64,000 nucleotides of DNA from GH45 sp046704385 (GCA_046704385.1 JBJKSB010000112.1:62001-126000); one strand, 5' to 3'. Shown: positions 45,595 through 55,144, counted from the first letter of the stretch. Made by a program: numbers and translations. The notes: generated from the letters alone by a model not told the origin.

Positions 45595-46815
45595 ATGGAA
45601 GAAATTATATATTCAATAAACACTGTATGGGTACTCATTGCATCAGCACTTGTGTTCTTTATGCAAGCCGGGTTTGCCCTGGTTGAAGCGGGATTGACGC
45701 GTTCAAAAAACACTTCGAACATTTTGATGAAAAATTTAATGGACTTTGTAATCGGAACAATTGTTTTCTGGTTAGTAGGTTTCGGTATTATGTTTGGAAC
45801 TAAAAACGGATGGTGGGGTGGTATTGATATCTTTACCAAACACTCTTATCGTACCGACATGCCCGATCTGGCATTCTTAATATTTCAGACTGTATTTGCT
45901 GCAACAGCTGCTACGATTGTTTCAGGAGCGATGGCTGAAAGAACAAAATTTAATGCCTATTTGATGTATAGTGCAGTAATCACATTAATTATCTATCCAA
46001 TCTCAGGTCACTGGGCATGGGGTGGTGGCTGGTTATCAACACTTGAAACTCCTTTTCATGACTTTGCCGGATCAACCGTGGTACATTCAGTAGGTGGCTG
46101 GGCTGCTATGATTGGTGCAATTATTCTTGGCCCACGAATTGGAAAATATGGTAAAGATGGTGCCCCAAAGGCTATCCCAGGCCACAACTTACCTATGGCA
46201 ACCCTCGGAGTTTTTATACTATGGATCGGCTGGTTCGGATTTAATCCTGGTTCACAATTGGCAGCTGCCGGAACTGCAAATGCTTCAGCCATATCATTGA
46301 TATTTGTAACCACAAATATTGCAGCTGCGGGTGGAGCACTATCTACACTGATATTCATGTGGATAAAATACAAAAAACCGCCTTTGAGTATGACCCTCAA
46401 TGGTGCTCTTGCCGGTCTTGTTGCAATTACTGCAGGATGTGACGCAGTGACACCAGGCGGCGCACTTGTAATAGGTATGATGGCTGGTATATTAGTGGTT
46501 CTGTCGGTTGAATTCTTCGATAAAGTTGCTAAAATTGATGACCCGGTTGGTGCTATATCAGTACATGGTGTATGCGGTGCCTTTGGAACATTAATGGTTG
46601 GCTTTTTCTCAACTTCACAAGGTGTTTTATACGGACACGGATTTGCTTTACTTGGCACACAGGCCTTAGGCGTTATTTCAGTAGCAGCCTGGGTAATCGC
46701 AGCCAGTCTGGTATTGTTTACCGTTCTCAAGAAAACAAATGGATTGCGCGTTTCTCAACGCATTGAAGAAGAAGGCCTTGATGTATACGAACACGGTGAA
46801 AGCGCCTATAATTAA
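45595..46815 (+). CDS. amt: Ammonium transporter
   Basis: A 406-residue, eleven-helix Amt/Mep/Rh channel protein for ammonium. The first helix reads VWVLIASALVFFMQAGFALVEAG, the family signature GGWAAMIGAIILGPRIGKY is present, and the twin pore His lie in VVHSVGGW and SVHGVCGAFG. There is no N-terminal signal peptide to be removed, as in many Bacteroidota homologues. The C-terminal tail is short and polar. It is directly after the PII gene. Confidence 0.95.
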   Translation: MEEIIYSINTVWVLIASALVFFMQAGFALVEAGLTRSKNTSNILMKNLMDFVIGTIVFWLVGFGIMFGTKNGWWGGIDIFTKHSYRTDMPDLAFLIFQTVFAATAATIVSGAMAERTKFNAYLMYSAVITLIIYPISGHWAWGGGWLSTLETPFHDFAGSTVVHSVGGWAAMIGAIILGPRIGKYGKDGAPKAIPGHNLPMATLGVFILWIGWFGFNPGSQLAAAGTANASAISLIFVTTNIAAAGGALSTLIFMWIKYKKPPLSMTLNGALAGLVAITAGCDAVTPGGALVIGMMAGILVVLSVEFFDKVAKIDDPVGAISVHGVCGAFGTLMVGFFSTSQGVLYGHGFALLGTQALGVISVAAWVIAASLVLFTVLKKTNGLRVSQRIEEEGLDVYEHGESAYN

Positions 46816-47159
46816 TAACCTGAGTCGAACTAAAAATACAGTAAATTATGATCAGTATTGGTATAGTTAACTTTATACTCCGAAAAACATCGTGTTGATG
46901 TATTAAAGTTTAAAACTGGAAAATTGGAATGATGGAATATTACAGCAGATACATAATAAAAAAATCCCATCATTCCAATATTCTAAAAAATCAATCGGTT
47001 TAATATTACTGTAATTCAATCACATATAATAAGCTTGAATAAATGTAAATAATATTAAGTCCCCTGGTTTACCCTTATATCCTTCCTTTATATCAGGGGC
47101 ATTCCTACCCTTATAATATGAGTTTAGCGTAAAAAAAAATCCGGATTCTCCGGATTTTT
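46816..47159. other. Intergenic stretch after amt: hairpin repeat and terminator
   Basis: These 344 bases contain repeat copy B (46918-47020), a CCCCTG/CAGGGG pair at about 47061-47099 that could form a loose stem, and a terminator at 47134-47160. Confidence 0.6.
46918..47020. repeat. Intergenic hairpin repeat, copy B
   Basis: ATTGGAATGATGGAA and CCCATCATTCCAAT are inverted copies about 30 bases apart; the right flank CGGTTTAATATTACTG is nearly the same as in copy C. It is the best-paired of the three copies. Confidence 0.65.
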
Positions 47160-47160
47160 T
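47134..47160. terminator. Bidirectional terminator after amt and the cupin gene
   Basis: AAAAAATCCGG-ATTCT-CCGGATTTTTT is an 11-bp perfect stem with A and T runs on both sides, placed between convergent genes. Confidence 0.85.
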
Positions 47161-47432
47161 TATTCACCAATAACCTGATAATGTTTTTTTACATTCTCTT
47201 TAATTTCCCAATTACAATCAAGTCCTTTGGGACAGGTAACGAAATCACCCGGCAATATTTCATATTCTTTCTCACCGGCAATAATACTCACTTTCCCTTC
47301 AATCAAATAGAACTGCTCTTCTTCATCATAAGTCCATTCAAACTTCGATATTTCTTTTTCCCAAATGGGCCAGTTACTAATACCCATTTTTGAAATATCG
47401 GAATTTGATAATTTTTTTATCTGAATTTCCAT
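47160..47432 (-). CDS. Small cupin-domain protein
   Basis: A 90-residue single cupin of the Cupin_3 (DUF861) type: PIWEKEISKFEWTYDEEEQF, 'YLIEGKVSIIAGEKEYEI' and 'LPGDFVTCPKGLDCNWEI'. Its usual metal-binding His are largely absent, so it may bind a small molecule without metal. It is a single gene ending at the shared terminator. Function unknown. Confidence 0.82.
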   Translation of the reverse strand: MEIQIKKLSNSDISKMGISNWPIWEKEISKFEWTYDEEEQFYLIEGKVSIIAGEKEYEILPGDFVTCPKGLDCNWEIKENVKKHYQVIGE

Positions 47433-47641
47433 AGGTTTTTAATTTTGGTTTGGGTAATACCAAATTTACTAAATAATTTGCCTCTTTACAATATTTTTTG
47501 TCATAGTTAATTGGCCAATATCTGATACCTGACCAGGCACTTATAACCAAACTAATGAATGCATCAATAATATACCGCCTATTAATCATATCTTTATATA
47601 AGAATCACACTCAACAATTTTTTTTGCTAAAACGTAAAAAA

Positions 47642-47665
47642 AGACCCGGTTATCGTGCCGGGTCT
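47642..47665 (-). terminator. Terminator of the aldehyde dehydrogenase gene
   Basis: On the minus strand AGACCCGG and CCGGGTCT form an 8-bp stem followed by seven T, 33 bases after the stop of the ALDH7-type gene. Confidence 0.8.
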
Positions 47666-47697
47666 AAATGTTTTATAATTATTGATAGCCTGTTATA

Positions 47698-49236
47698 TTA
47701 AAAATCAAACTTTATACCCTGCGCTAAAGGCAATTCTGTTCCATAATTTATGGTGTTGGTTTGCCGGCGCATATAAGCTTTCCAGGCATCTGATCCAGAT
47801 TCCCTTCCGCCACCAGTATCTTTCTCTCCACCAAAAGCTCCCCCAATTTCAGCTCCTGAAGTTCCTGCATTTACATTAGCTATTCCGCAATCGGAACCTG
47901 CTTCAGAAAGAAACATCTCCGCTTCACGCATATTTAAAGTGAAAATAGATGAGGACAATCCCTGAGGAACTCCATTATTCAAAGCAATGGCTTCATCAAT
48001 TGTTTTATAGCTCATTAGGTATACAATGGGAGCAAAAGTCTCTTCCTGCACAATAGGTAAACTGTTTGCAGCCTCAACTATTGTAGGCCGCACATATTTC
48101 CCATTGCCAAAATTATCACCGCTTACAACATCGCCTCCAAAAATAATCTTAGCTCCTTGTTCTTTGGCCTTTTTAATGGCAGAATTATACTTTTCAACGG
48201 CCTGATTATCAATTAAAGGCCCCATAAGTGTTGCAGCATCCAATGGGTTACCAATGCGTTTTTCAATTTGTGTGTAGGCATCAACAAGAGTATCTTTTAC
48301 CTGTTGGCAGATACTTTCATGAATAATTAATCTGCGTGTAGAAGTACAACGCTGGCCCGCTGTTCCTACGGCACCAAATACAATGGAAGGGATCGTCATT
48401 TTTAAATCGGCATGTTGCGATACAATTACTGCATTATTGCCACCAAGTTCCATAATGGTTTTACCCAACCGGGAACCAACCACTTCATTGGCATGCTTAC
48501 CAACTCTTGTGGAACCTGTCAACGAAATAAGCGGAATACGCCTGTCGGCAAGCATATCATCACCAAACTCGGCTGAAGAACCCACTATTAGGTTAAATAC
48601 CCCCTCGGGAACATTATAGTCTTTTAAAACTTTACTGATAATTTTGTGAGTAACAATTGCCGTGAGCGGGGTTTTTGAGCTGGGTTTCCATACTACCACA
48701 TTGCCAGTTACCGCAGCTATCATAGCATTCCATGACCAAACTGCTACCGGAAAGTTGAAAGATGAAATGACTCCAACCACACCCAGCGGATGATACTGAT
48801 CGTACAAACGATGATCCCTGCGTTCGGAATGCATGGTATAACCATTTAACAACCGGGCTTGTCCCACAGCAAAATCACATATATCAATCATTTCCTGAAC
48901 TTCACCCATTCCTTCCTGGTAAATTTTACCCATTTCAAGGGTAACCAGTTTTCCTAAATCTTCTTTATAATTGCGAAGTTCAATTCCTATTTGTCTGACA
49001 ATTTCAGCCCGTTCAGGTGCCGGATATCTTTTCCATATTTCAAAAGCTTGAACAGCTTGTTTCATTACCAATTCATACTCGGTTTTTGAGGCCGACTCTA
49101 CAGTTCCCAACAAGGAATCATCGATAGGTGAAAATGATTTTATCTGTTTTCCACCTGTTTGTATCCAACTTGTTCCGGTTGAAACACCGCTATGCGTTGC
49201 TCCGATACCGAATTTTTGTAATAATTCTTTGACCAT
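47698..49236 (-). CDS. amaB: ALDH7-family (alpha-aminoadipic semialdehyde) dehydrogenase
   Basis: A 512-residue NAD-dependent aldehyde dehydrogenase. Signature blocks: PLGVVGVISSFNFPVAVWSW, LTGSTRVGKHANEVVGSRLG, the catalytic Glu in MELGGNNAVIV, the nucleophile Cys in GTAGQRCTSTRRL, and a C-terminal GGGRESGSDAWKAYMRRQT followed by LPLAQGIKF. These resemble antiquitin (ALDH7A1), which acts on alpha-aminoadipic semialdehyde in lysine breakdown. I chose ATG 49236 over 49272. It is 81 bases after the P5C dehydrogenase gene; a shared amino-acid catabolic role is plausible. Confidence 0.85.
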   Translation of the reverse strand: MVKELLQKFGIGATHSGVSTGTSWIQTGGKQIKSFSPIDDSLLGTVESASKTEYELVMKQAVQAFEIWKRYPAPERAEIVRQIGIELRNYKEDLGKLVTLEMGKIYQEGMGEVQEMIDICDFAVGQARLLNGYTMHSERRDHRLYDQYHPLGVVGVISSFNFPVAVWSWNAMIAAVTGNVVVWKPSSKTPLTAIVTHKIISKVLKDYNVPEGVFNLIVGSSAEFGDDMLADRRIPLISLTGSTRVGKHANEVVGSRLGKTIMELGGNNAVIVSQHADLKMTIPSIVFGAVGTAGQRCTSTRRLIIHESICQQVKDTLVDAYTQIEKRIGNPLDAATLMGPLIDNQAVEKYNSAIKKAKEQGAKIIFGGDVVSGDNFGNGKYVRPTIVEAANSLPIVQEETFAPIVYLMSYKTIDEAIALNNGVPQGLSSSIFTLNMREAEMFLSEAGSDCGIANVNAGTSGAEIGGAFGGEKDTGGGRESGSDAWKAYMRRQTNTINYGTELPLAQGIKFDF

Positions 49237-49317
49237 AGCGCGAAATAATTGAAAAAGAGCATCCGGCTGCATAGTTTTTAAATGCCGGATACGCTTTTCA
49301 TTAATTTATAATAATTT

Positions 49318-50946
49318 TTAATAACCAAGAAAAGGATATTTATAGCTGGTATCAGGAACAAAATTTTCCTTAATAGAACGTGGCGATACCCATCTTAATA
49401 AATTGATGGCTGATCCAGCTTTGTCATTTGTACCGCTTCCTCGTGCACCGCCAAAGGGTTGTTGACCTACAACTGCACCGGTTGGTTTATCATTAATATA
49501 GAAATTTCCAGCTGCCTGCCGAAGTATTGTCGATGCCAGATCGACTGCTTCTCTTTCTTGTGAAAAAATTGCACCGGTTAATCCATACATTGAAGTATCG
49601 TTAACTAAATGAAGAGTTTCCTCAAATTTGTCATCCTCGTAGATATAAACAGTAACCACAGGTCCGAAAATCTCTTCCTCCATGGTTTCGTAATGTGGAT
49701 TGGTAGTCAAAATAACAGTAGGTTCGATGAAAAATCCAACACTCTTGTCATAGCCACCACCTAAAATTACTTCGCAGTCTGAGGATTTTTTGGCCCGGTC
49801 AATGTATCCGGTAATATTATCGAATGCCTTTTCATCGATAACTGCATTCACAAAATTACTGAAGTCATCAGGGGCACCCATCTTAATCTCAGCTAAGTCA
49901 CTCTTAACTTTTTCAAAAACAGCCGACCAGTGTTTCTTAGGAATATAAACTCTTGATGCAGCCGAACATTTTTGTCCCTGGTATTCAAAACCACCACGAA
50001 CAATTGCAGTAGCTACCTGGTTAACAGGTGCTGATTCGTGCATCACCACAAAGTTTTTACCACCGGTTTCACCCACAATACGTGGATATGATTTGTAATT
50101 ATGAATATTTCCACCAATGGTTTTCCAAATTTCCTGGAATACCGCTGTAGAACCTGTAAAATGAACTCCTGCAAAATCAGGATTTGAAAAACAAACATCT
50201 GAAGTATCGCGACCCGAAACAAAAACCATATTGATTACACCATTTGGCAAACCAGCCTCACGTAAAATCTGCATGATCAGGTGAGCAGAATAGATTTGTC
50301 TTTCGGCAGGTTTCCATACTACAGTGTTCCCCATCAAAGCCGGTGCTGTTGGTAGGTTTCCACCTATTGACGAAAAATTAAAAGGTGTAATGGCAAGCAC
50401 AAATCCTTCCAATGGGCGTTGTTCGGTCCGGTTCCAGTGCAACAGGTTCGATTCAGGTTGTTGTTCCATAATTTCGGTCATGAATTTCACATTAAACCTG
50501 AAAAAATCAACCAATTCAGCGACTGCATCAATCTCCGATTGAAATACATTTTTTGATTGTCCGATCATGGTTGCAGCATTTGCCTTATATCTATAAGGTC
50601 CTGCCAGTAAATCAGCTGCTTTCAGGAAAATGGCAGCCCTGCTTTTCCAGTCCATATTTTCCCATTTTTCTTTAGCTGCCAGTGAAGCTTCAATAGCTTG
50701 TTGCAAATGTTCTTTACCACCACGGTGGTAAATTCCTATTTTATGATGTCTGTCGTGAGGAGGAGTAATGTCAACCTGTTTACTGGTTTTTACTTCTTTA
50801 CCATTAATTACCATGGGAATCTCAATAACCTGGTTATTAAGATCAGCCAATGCATTCTCCAACTCTTTTCGCTCCTTTGTTCCAGGGGCATAGCTGTACA
50901 CAGGTTCATTCTGTGCTGGAGGAACAATGTAAAAACTACTTTTCAT
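49318..50946 (-). CDS. pruA: L-glutamate gamma-semialdehyde (P5C) dehydrogenase
   Basis: A 542-residue dehydrogenase of the ALDH4 type that turns pyrroline-5-carboxylate/glutamate semialdehyde into glutamate. Blocks include ITPFNFSSIGGNLPTAP, VHFTGSTAVFQEIWK, the Glu region GETGGKNFVVMHESA, the catalytic Cys in EYQGQKCSAASRVYIP and GARGSGTNDKAGSAINLLRW. The N-terminal stretch and length match the stand-alone enzyme of animals and many Bacteroidota. No proline dehydrogenase lies in the window. It precedes amaB on the same strand. Confidence 0.92.
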   Translation of the reverse strand: MKSSFYIVPPAQNEPVYSYAPGTKERKELENALADLNNQVIEIPMVINGKEVKTSKQVDITPPHDRHHKIGIYHRGGKEHLQQAIEASLAAKEKWENMDWKSRAAIFLKAADLLAGPYRYKANAATMIGQSKNVFQSEIDAVAELVDFFRFNVKFMTEIMEQQPESNLLHWNRTEQRPLEGFVLAITPFNFSSIGGNLPTAPALMGNTVVWKPAERQIYSAHLIMQILREAGLPNGVINMVFVSGRDTSDVCFSNPDFAGVHFTGSTAVFQEIWKTIGGNIHNYKSYPRIVGETGGKNFVVMHESAPVNQVATAIVRGGFEYQGQKCSAASRVYIPKKHWSAVFEKVKSDLAEIKMGAPDDFSNFVNAVIDEKAFDNITGYIDRAKKSSDCEVILGGGYDKSVGFFIEPTVILTTNPHYETMEEEIFGPVVTVYIYEDDKFEETLHLVNDTSMYGLTGAIFSQEREAVDLASTILRQAAGNFYINDKPTGAVVGQQPFGGARGSGTNDKAGSAINLLRWVSPRSIKENFVPDTSYKYPFLGY

Positions 50947-51284
50947 CCTACAATTGTTTAACTATTTAGTAATATTTTAATGCTGAAATTACCAACTCAT
51001 GAAATGTTGGCTTAATTAGCTGATACAATTGATTATATAAAGCCATTTCGTTCGAAATAAATACGTTATATAATTATTCGCTGACAAGTATAAATATTTA
51101 TTTTCTCCTAAAATCAAATTCAATCATATGATATATATCACAATTTCATTATATGTTTATTTTCAGTAAGTTACGTCGAATATGGAGTGCTATGTTTACA
51201 AACATATATTGATAAATACATGCATTGGATTTATATTGAAAGTGGCTATAAATTGGTAAATTTGCTAAATAAACTTATTAACCT
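50947..51284. other. Intergenic stretch between pruA and ppnP
   Basis: These 338 bases hold a perfect 12-bp palindrome, TGATATATATCA (51129-51140), which could be a regulator site, and the ppnP promoter. Otherwise AT-rich with nothing recognised. Confidence 0.5.
51236..51264 (+). promoter_or_regulatory. Promoter of ppnP
   Basis: TTG at 51236-51238, an 18-base spacer and TAAATTTG at 51257-51264 match the Bacteroidota promoter pattern. Confidence 0.6.
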
Positions 51285-51566
51285 ATGTTTAGAACCAATG
51301 ATTACTTCGACGGCCGGGTAAAATCAATCACCTATGTTACCGAAAAAGGGAAAGCCAGTTTAGGTGTGATGGCTCCGGGAGAGTACGAATTCAGCACTTC
51401 AAGCATAGAATATATTACTGTTGTATCCGGTTGTATGGAAGTACAATTCCCGGGTGAAACGAAATGGAATTCCTACAAACCCTTTGAGACATTTATTGTA
51501 ATTAAAGATTCATTTTTCAAAGTCCGTGTTTCAACCGAAATGGCTTATAAGTGTCAGTATAAATAA
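51285..51566 (+). CDS. ppnP: Pyrimidine/purine nucleoside phosphorylase
   Basis: A 93-residue cupin-fold nucleoside phosphorylase (formerly DUF1255) that splits nucleosides with phosphate, a salvage step. Signatures: NDYFDGRVKSITY near the N-terminus, 'GVMAPGEYEFSTSSIEYITV', 'GCMEVQFPGE' and 'FFKVRVSTEMAYKCQY'. Length matches E. coli PpnP (94). It is a single gene with a good promoter. Confidence 0.94.
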   Translation: MFRTNDYFDGRVKSITYVTEKGKASLGVMAPGEYEFSTSSIEYITVVSGCMEVQFPGETKWNSYKPFETFIVIKDSFFKVRVSTEMAYKCQYK

Positions 51567-51657
51567 ATTAAACATGAGCTCGATTTAATAAGAACTGGTT
51601 TGGTATTAATTTGTCGTGCTCTACTCTCCTTTCGCTGGTGAGGCCATATCTCGAAGT

Positions 51658-51740
51658 TGGATTAATGGAAAATTGCAACAGTTAAATTATTACCATTCCA
51701 GTATTCCAAGAAAACAAACCGCTTTAATATTACTGAGATT
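51658..51740. repeat. Intergenic hairpin repeat, copy C
   Basis: The left arm is decayed (ATTAATGGAAAATTG), the right arm reads CATTCCAGTATTCCAAG, and the right flank CCGCTTTAATATTACTG matches copy B (CGGTTTAATATTACTG) except near its 5' end. It lies between ppnP and the convergent MFS gene. Confidence 0.55.
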
Positions 51741-51813
51741 CACTTAAAAAATAATTGCATTAAATCAAACCGAATCAGATCATATCCACAAAATAAGTTT
51801 TATATAATCAATA

Positions 51814-52980
51814 TTACTCCAACTTCCCCACCATGGTTTTTATTATAACAATCATTACTATCGGTAAAATTGCCGCCAATAAAAATACTGTTGTCAGGCT
51901 TTCATTAATATAAAATAAGGCAACAATTATAGGTCCTATGGTTTGTCCAATTCTTAGCACCATCCCATTTAATGACATAAAAGCTGCCCTTTCAGTTAGT
52001 GGTGCCAATCCAACCAAGGCTGTTTGAATGTTCGGAATAAATAAACCATGCCCCATGCCAAATAAAACAACAGCTAAAATTAATAAAGGCCATTCACCTG
52101 CCATCGATAAAACAACAAGGGATAATGTATAAAACACAGCACTAATAAACAACAGCCTTTGTACAGATAAAACCTGCCTTACTTTCCCAAGTTGCGATGA
52201 ACTAATGGCTGTAGTAAGCGAAGCCAGTGACATTACCAAACCTATGGTTTTAGTATCGGCATGAAATCTGTTATTCAGTAAAATCGGGAAAAACGACAGG
52301 TAGGCACCATATAAAATAATAAATATCAAAACGTTAACAATAAACAAACCCCACACTTGTTTTCGGTTAATTGTTTTCCAAACATTTCCCAAATAACTTT
52401 TCAGGGAAACTTTAGCATGCAATGGGGGTGTTTTTAATTTAAACAAAACCAGCAATGCAAAAGGAACGATAATAGCCGGCAAATAAAAAACATACTGCCA
52501 GTGCATACTGGCAATAAAACCACCAATGGCCGGATACGAAGCTGTTCCAATACTTAAAACACTCGCATTATAACCCATAGCTTTAATCCGGTTTTTGTCA
52601 GCAAATAAGTCGCCAATCAAAGTAACATTTAAAGAACCTAAAGAAGCAGCTCCTACCCCCTGCAAAAACCTCATAATTAACAACATATTGAAACTCGTCT
52701 GAAATGCACAAAAAGTTCCTGCAATCCCAAATAAAAGCATTGACGGAACCAGGATGGCTTTTCGTCCGTATCGGTCGGCCATAATACCCATAAAAGGAGC
52801 CAGCAAAACACCGGGTAACGTAAAAAACGAAATTAAATAGCCGATTTGTTTTACCGATAAATTAAAATGCTTAATAATAACAGGGAAAGCTGGTGTTATG
52901 CTTGCAACACCCATTACGGCAAATAATGTTATCCCAAAAATCAGATATAAATTCGTGTCTTTCAGTAAGGATTTTTGCAT
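51814..52980 (-). CDS. MFS transporter
   Basis: A 388-residue permease with twelve predicted membrane helices. The loop between helices 2 and 3 reads GIMADRYGRKAILVPS, the MFS signature, and FLQGVGAASLGSLNV fits helix 4/5 of drug-efflux-type members. I chose ATG 52980; the longer frame begins at TTG 52992. The substrate is unknown; drug or metabolite export by proton exchange is the family norm. It diverges from moeA. Confidence 0.88.
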   Translation of the reverse strand: MQKSLLKDTNLYLIFGITLFAVMGVASITPAFPVIIKHFNLSVKQIGYLISFFTLPGVLLAPFMGIMADRYGRKAILVPSMLLFGIAGTFCAFQTSFNMLLIMRFLQGVGAASLGSLNVTLIGDLFADKNRIKAMGYNASVLSIGTASYPAIGGFIASMHWQYVFYLPAIIVPFALLVLFKLKTPPLHAKVSLKSYLGNVWKTINRKQVWGLFIVNVLIFIILYGAYLSFFPILLNNRFHADTKTIGLVMSLASLTTAISSSQLGKVRQVLSVQRLLFISAVFYTLSLVVLSMAGEWPLLILAVVLFGMGHGLFIPNIQTALVGLAPLTERAAFMSLNGMVLRIGQTIGPIIVALFYINESLTTVFLLAAILPIVMIVIIKTMVGKLE

Positions 52981-53187
52981 AATAGTTTTCAATGTTTTTT
53001 AATCACTAAATATACCAATTGTTTTATAAGGCCGGGTACGAAACATTATTTTTTAATTATATAGGTTGTTAAAACAAGTCCCATTTTACGAATTATTCTC
53101 AGATCATATTTTCCCAGTGCAACATATTGCAAAACTTCTTTTTTTTAAAAAAAACTTTCCCACTTTTGTAACATAATTTTACTAAAA

Positions 53188-54360
53188 ATGATTTCATTTC
53201 AAGAGGCTTTATATCAGGTACTTAACACAAATTTCCTGATGAAAACTGAAACGGTACACTTGCATGAATCCATGGGTAGGGTGTTAGCAAGCGATATTGT
53301 TTCAGATATAAATATGCCGCCATTTGATAAATCTGCCATGGATGGATTTGCCATAAAGGAAGCAGATATTGATAAAGAATTAACCATTATTGAAACCATA
53401 GCCGCCGGCAAAACCCCCGAAAAAAAAATTACAGAAGGTACGGCGGCAAAAATAATGACCGGGGCTCCGGTTCCTGAGGGTGCCGATTTTGTAATCCAGG
53501 TAGAATTATCAGAAATGACAGGTTCAAACAAAGTGCGTTTTACAGGTCACCCTTCCAATAATATTATCCTGAAAGCTGAGGACGTAATAACAGGAGATAA
53601 AGTACTCTCAAAAGGGCAGGTAATTGATGCCCGCCACATAGCAGTACTTGCGGCTTCAGGTATTACAGAACCTTTGGTTTATAAAAAACCTTTGGTAGGC
53701 ATTATTTCAACCGGTGATGAAATTGTTGAACCCGGCATAAAACCTGAATTATCGCAAATCAGGAACAGCAATGGTCACCAACTGGTTGGGCAAATAATTC
53801 AAAGCCATGCCACTCCAAAATACTACGGAATTGTAAATGACTCCTACCAAGCTACTTTAAATGCTATTAAAAAAGGACTATCAGAATGTGATATTTTGCT
53901 TTTAACCGGTGGTGTAAGTATGGGTGATTTTGATTTTGTACCCAAAATTATAACGAATTTGGGTATATCCATCCTTTTTGATGCAGTTGCCGTGCAACCC
54001 GGAAAGCCAACCACTTATGGAAAAAAAGACAACAAATTTGTTTTTGGGTTACCCGGGAATCCGGTTTCGGCATATATCCAGTTTGAGATACTGGTAAAAC
54101 CACTGTTACAAAAAATAACCGGGACGGAAATTAAGTCGAACACCATTTCACTGCCTTTGGGTATAAATTATAAAAGGAAAAAAGGGGAACGAAAAGCCTA
54201 CATACCAGTTAACATCAACAACACAGGACAAGTGATTCCCGCTGAATATCATGGTTCTGCTCATATTTTTGCTTTACCTGATGCCGACGGACTTGCAGTA
54301 ATAAACGAGGGTTTTACAGAACTTAATAAGGGAGATCTGGTAGATGTTAGATTGTTTTAA
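53188..54360 (+). CDS. moeA: Molybdopterin molybdotransferase MoeA
   Basis: A 390-residue enzyme that inserts molybdate into adenylylated molybdopterin. Signatures: MPPFDKSAMDGFAI near the N-terminus, 'IMTGAPVPEGADFVIQVE', 'VGIISTGDEIVEPG', the MPT-binding TGGVSMGDFDFV and the ATPase-like FGLPGNPVSAYIQFEILV. A C-terminal beta domain follows. It opens the molybdenum-cofactor run and overlaps moaA by 17 bases. Confidence 0.95.
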   Translation: MISFQEALYQVLNTNFLMKTETVHLHESMGRVLASDIVSDINMPPFDKSAMDGFAIKEADIDKELTIIETIAAGKTPEKKITEGTAAKIMTGAPVPEGADFVIQVELSEMTGSNKVRFTGHPSNNIILKAEDVITGDKVLSKGQVIDARHIAVLAASGITEPLVYKKPLVGIISTGDEIVEPGIKPELSQIRNSNGHQLVGQIIQSHATPKYYGIVNDSYQATLNAIKKGLSECDILLLTGGVSMGDFDFVPKIITNLGISILFDAVAVQPGKPTTYGKKDNKFVFGLPGNPVSAYIQFEILVKPLLQKITGTEIKSNTISLPLGINYKRKKGERKAYIPVNINNTGQVIPAEYHGSAHIFALPDADGLAVINEGFTELNKGDLVDVRLF

Positions 54361-55144
54361 CCGTAAAATAAATTACCTAAGGGTTTCAGTAACTGACCGT
54401 TGTAATTTTAGATGTGCGTATTGCATGCCGGAAAAAGGTATACGATTACTTCCAAAAAGTGAAATACTTTCATTCGATGAAATTATTGCGGTAATACAGT
54501 ACGGGGTATCGCATGGAATAAATAAGATCAGAATTACCGGAGGAGAACCCCTTGTACGTCAAGATATTGTGAAATTAATAAGCGATATTGCCGCCATTGA
54601 AGGAATCACTGATCTGGCTATGACAACCAATGGCGTTCTTCTTAAAAAATATGCGCATGACCTGGCCAAAGCCGGATTGATGCGGGTGAATATAAGCCTT
54701 GACACGCTTGATGCAGAAAAATTCAGAAAAATAACCCGTATTGGAAGTTTATCGGATGTTTTGGAAGGTATCCAGGCTGCCAAAGATGCAGGTTTGAAAC
54801 CCATTAAACTTAACTGTGTAATAAAAAAATCATCGTCTGAACCCGATGCCCAGGTAGTAAAAGCATTTGCAGAAAAAAACGGGTATAAAATACGGTTTAT
54901 CCCTGAAATGGATTTAGGCAAAGGCGAATTCGGTATTGTGGAAGGTGGCGATGGTGGCAATTGTTCATTATGTAACCGTTTACGTTTAACTCCCAATGGA
55001 TTTTTAAAACCATGCCTGTTTAATGATTTAGCTTATGATGTACGTAAACTTGCAATTGAAGAGGCTTATCGCCTGGCTTTGGGCAATAAACCCTTAACCG
55101 GCGAAAAAAATAAAACCGGAAATTTTTACAATATCGGGGGATAA
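54344..55144 (+). CDS. moaA: MoaA-type GTP cyclase, shortened form
   Basis: A 266-residue radical-SAM protein for the first step of cofactor synthesis (GTP to 3',8-cyclo-GTP). The SAM cluster Cys are 20, 24 and 27 (CNFRCAYC), the second cluster Cys are 207, 210 and 224 (CSLCNRLRL to KPCLF), and the chain ends in NIGG. Usual MoaA is about 330 residues; here roughly 50 residues before the second cluster are missing, where others have the GxIGFISP region. Both clusters and the C-terminal GG are kept, so it is probably active. It overlaps moeA by 17 bases, so coupling is likely. Confidence 0.85.
   Translation: MLDCFNRKINYLRVSVTDRCNFRCAYCMPEKGIRLLPKSEILSFDEIIAVIQYGVSHGINKIRITGGEPLVRQDIVKLISDIAAIEGITDLAMTTNGVLLKKYAHDLAKAGLMRVNISLDTLDAEKFRKITRIGSLSDVLEGIQAAKDAGLKPIKLNCVIKKSSSEPDAQVVKAFAEKNGYKIRFIPEMDLGKGEFGIVEGGDGGNCSLCNRLRLTPNGFLKPCLFNDLAYDVRKLAIEEAYRLALGNKPLTGEKNKTGNFYNIGG

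Noticed and set aside
46056..46730. 224-codon open frame antisense to amt
   Set aside because: It mirrors the conserved amt gene, has Pro/Thr-rich low-complexity content and no start signals; a shadow of codon bias.
47061..47099. CCCCTG...CAGGGG region considered as a tRNA or small RNA
   Set aside because: No cloverleaf arms or TTCRA loop; the stem is only six bases with a long loop.
47377..47589. 70-codon minus-strand frame overlapping the cupin gene start
   Set aside because: Overlaps the cupin gene in another frame and lacks any recognisable feature.
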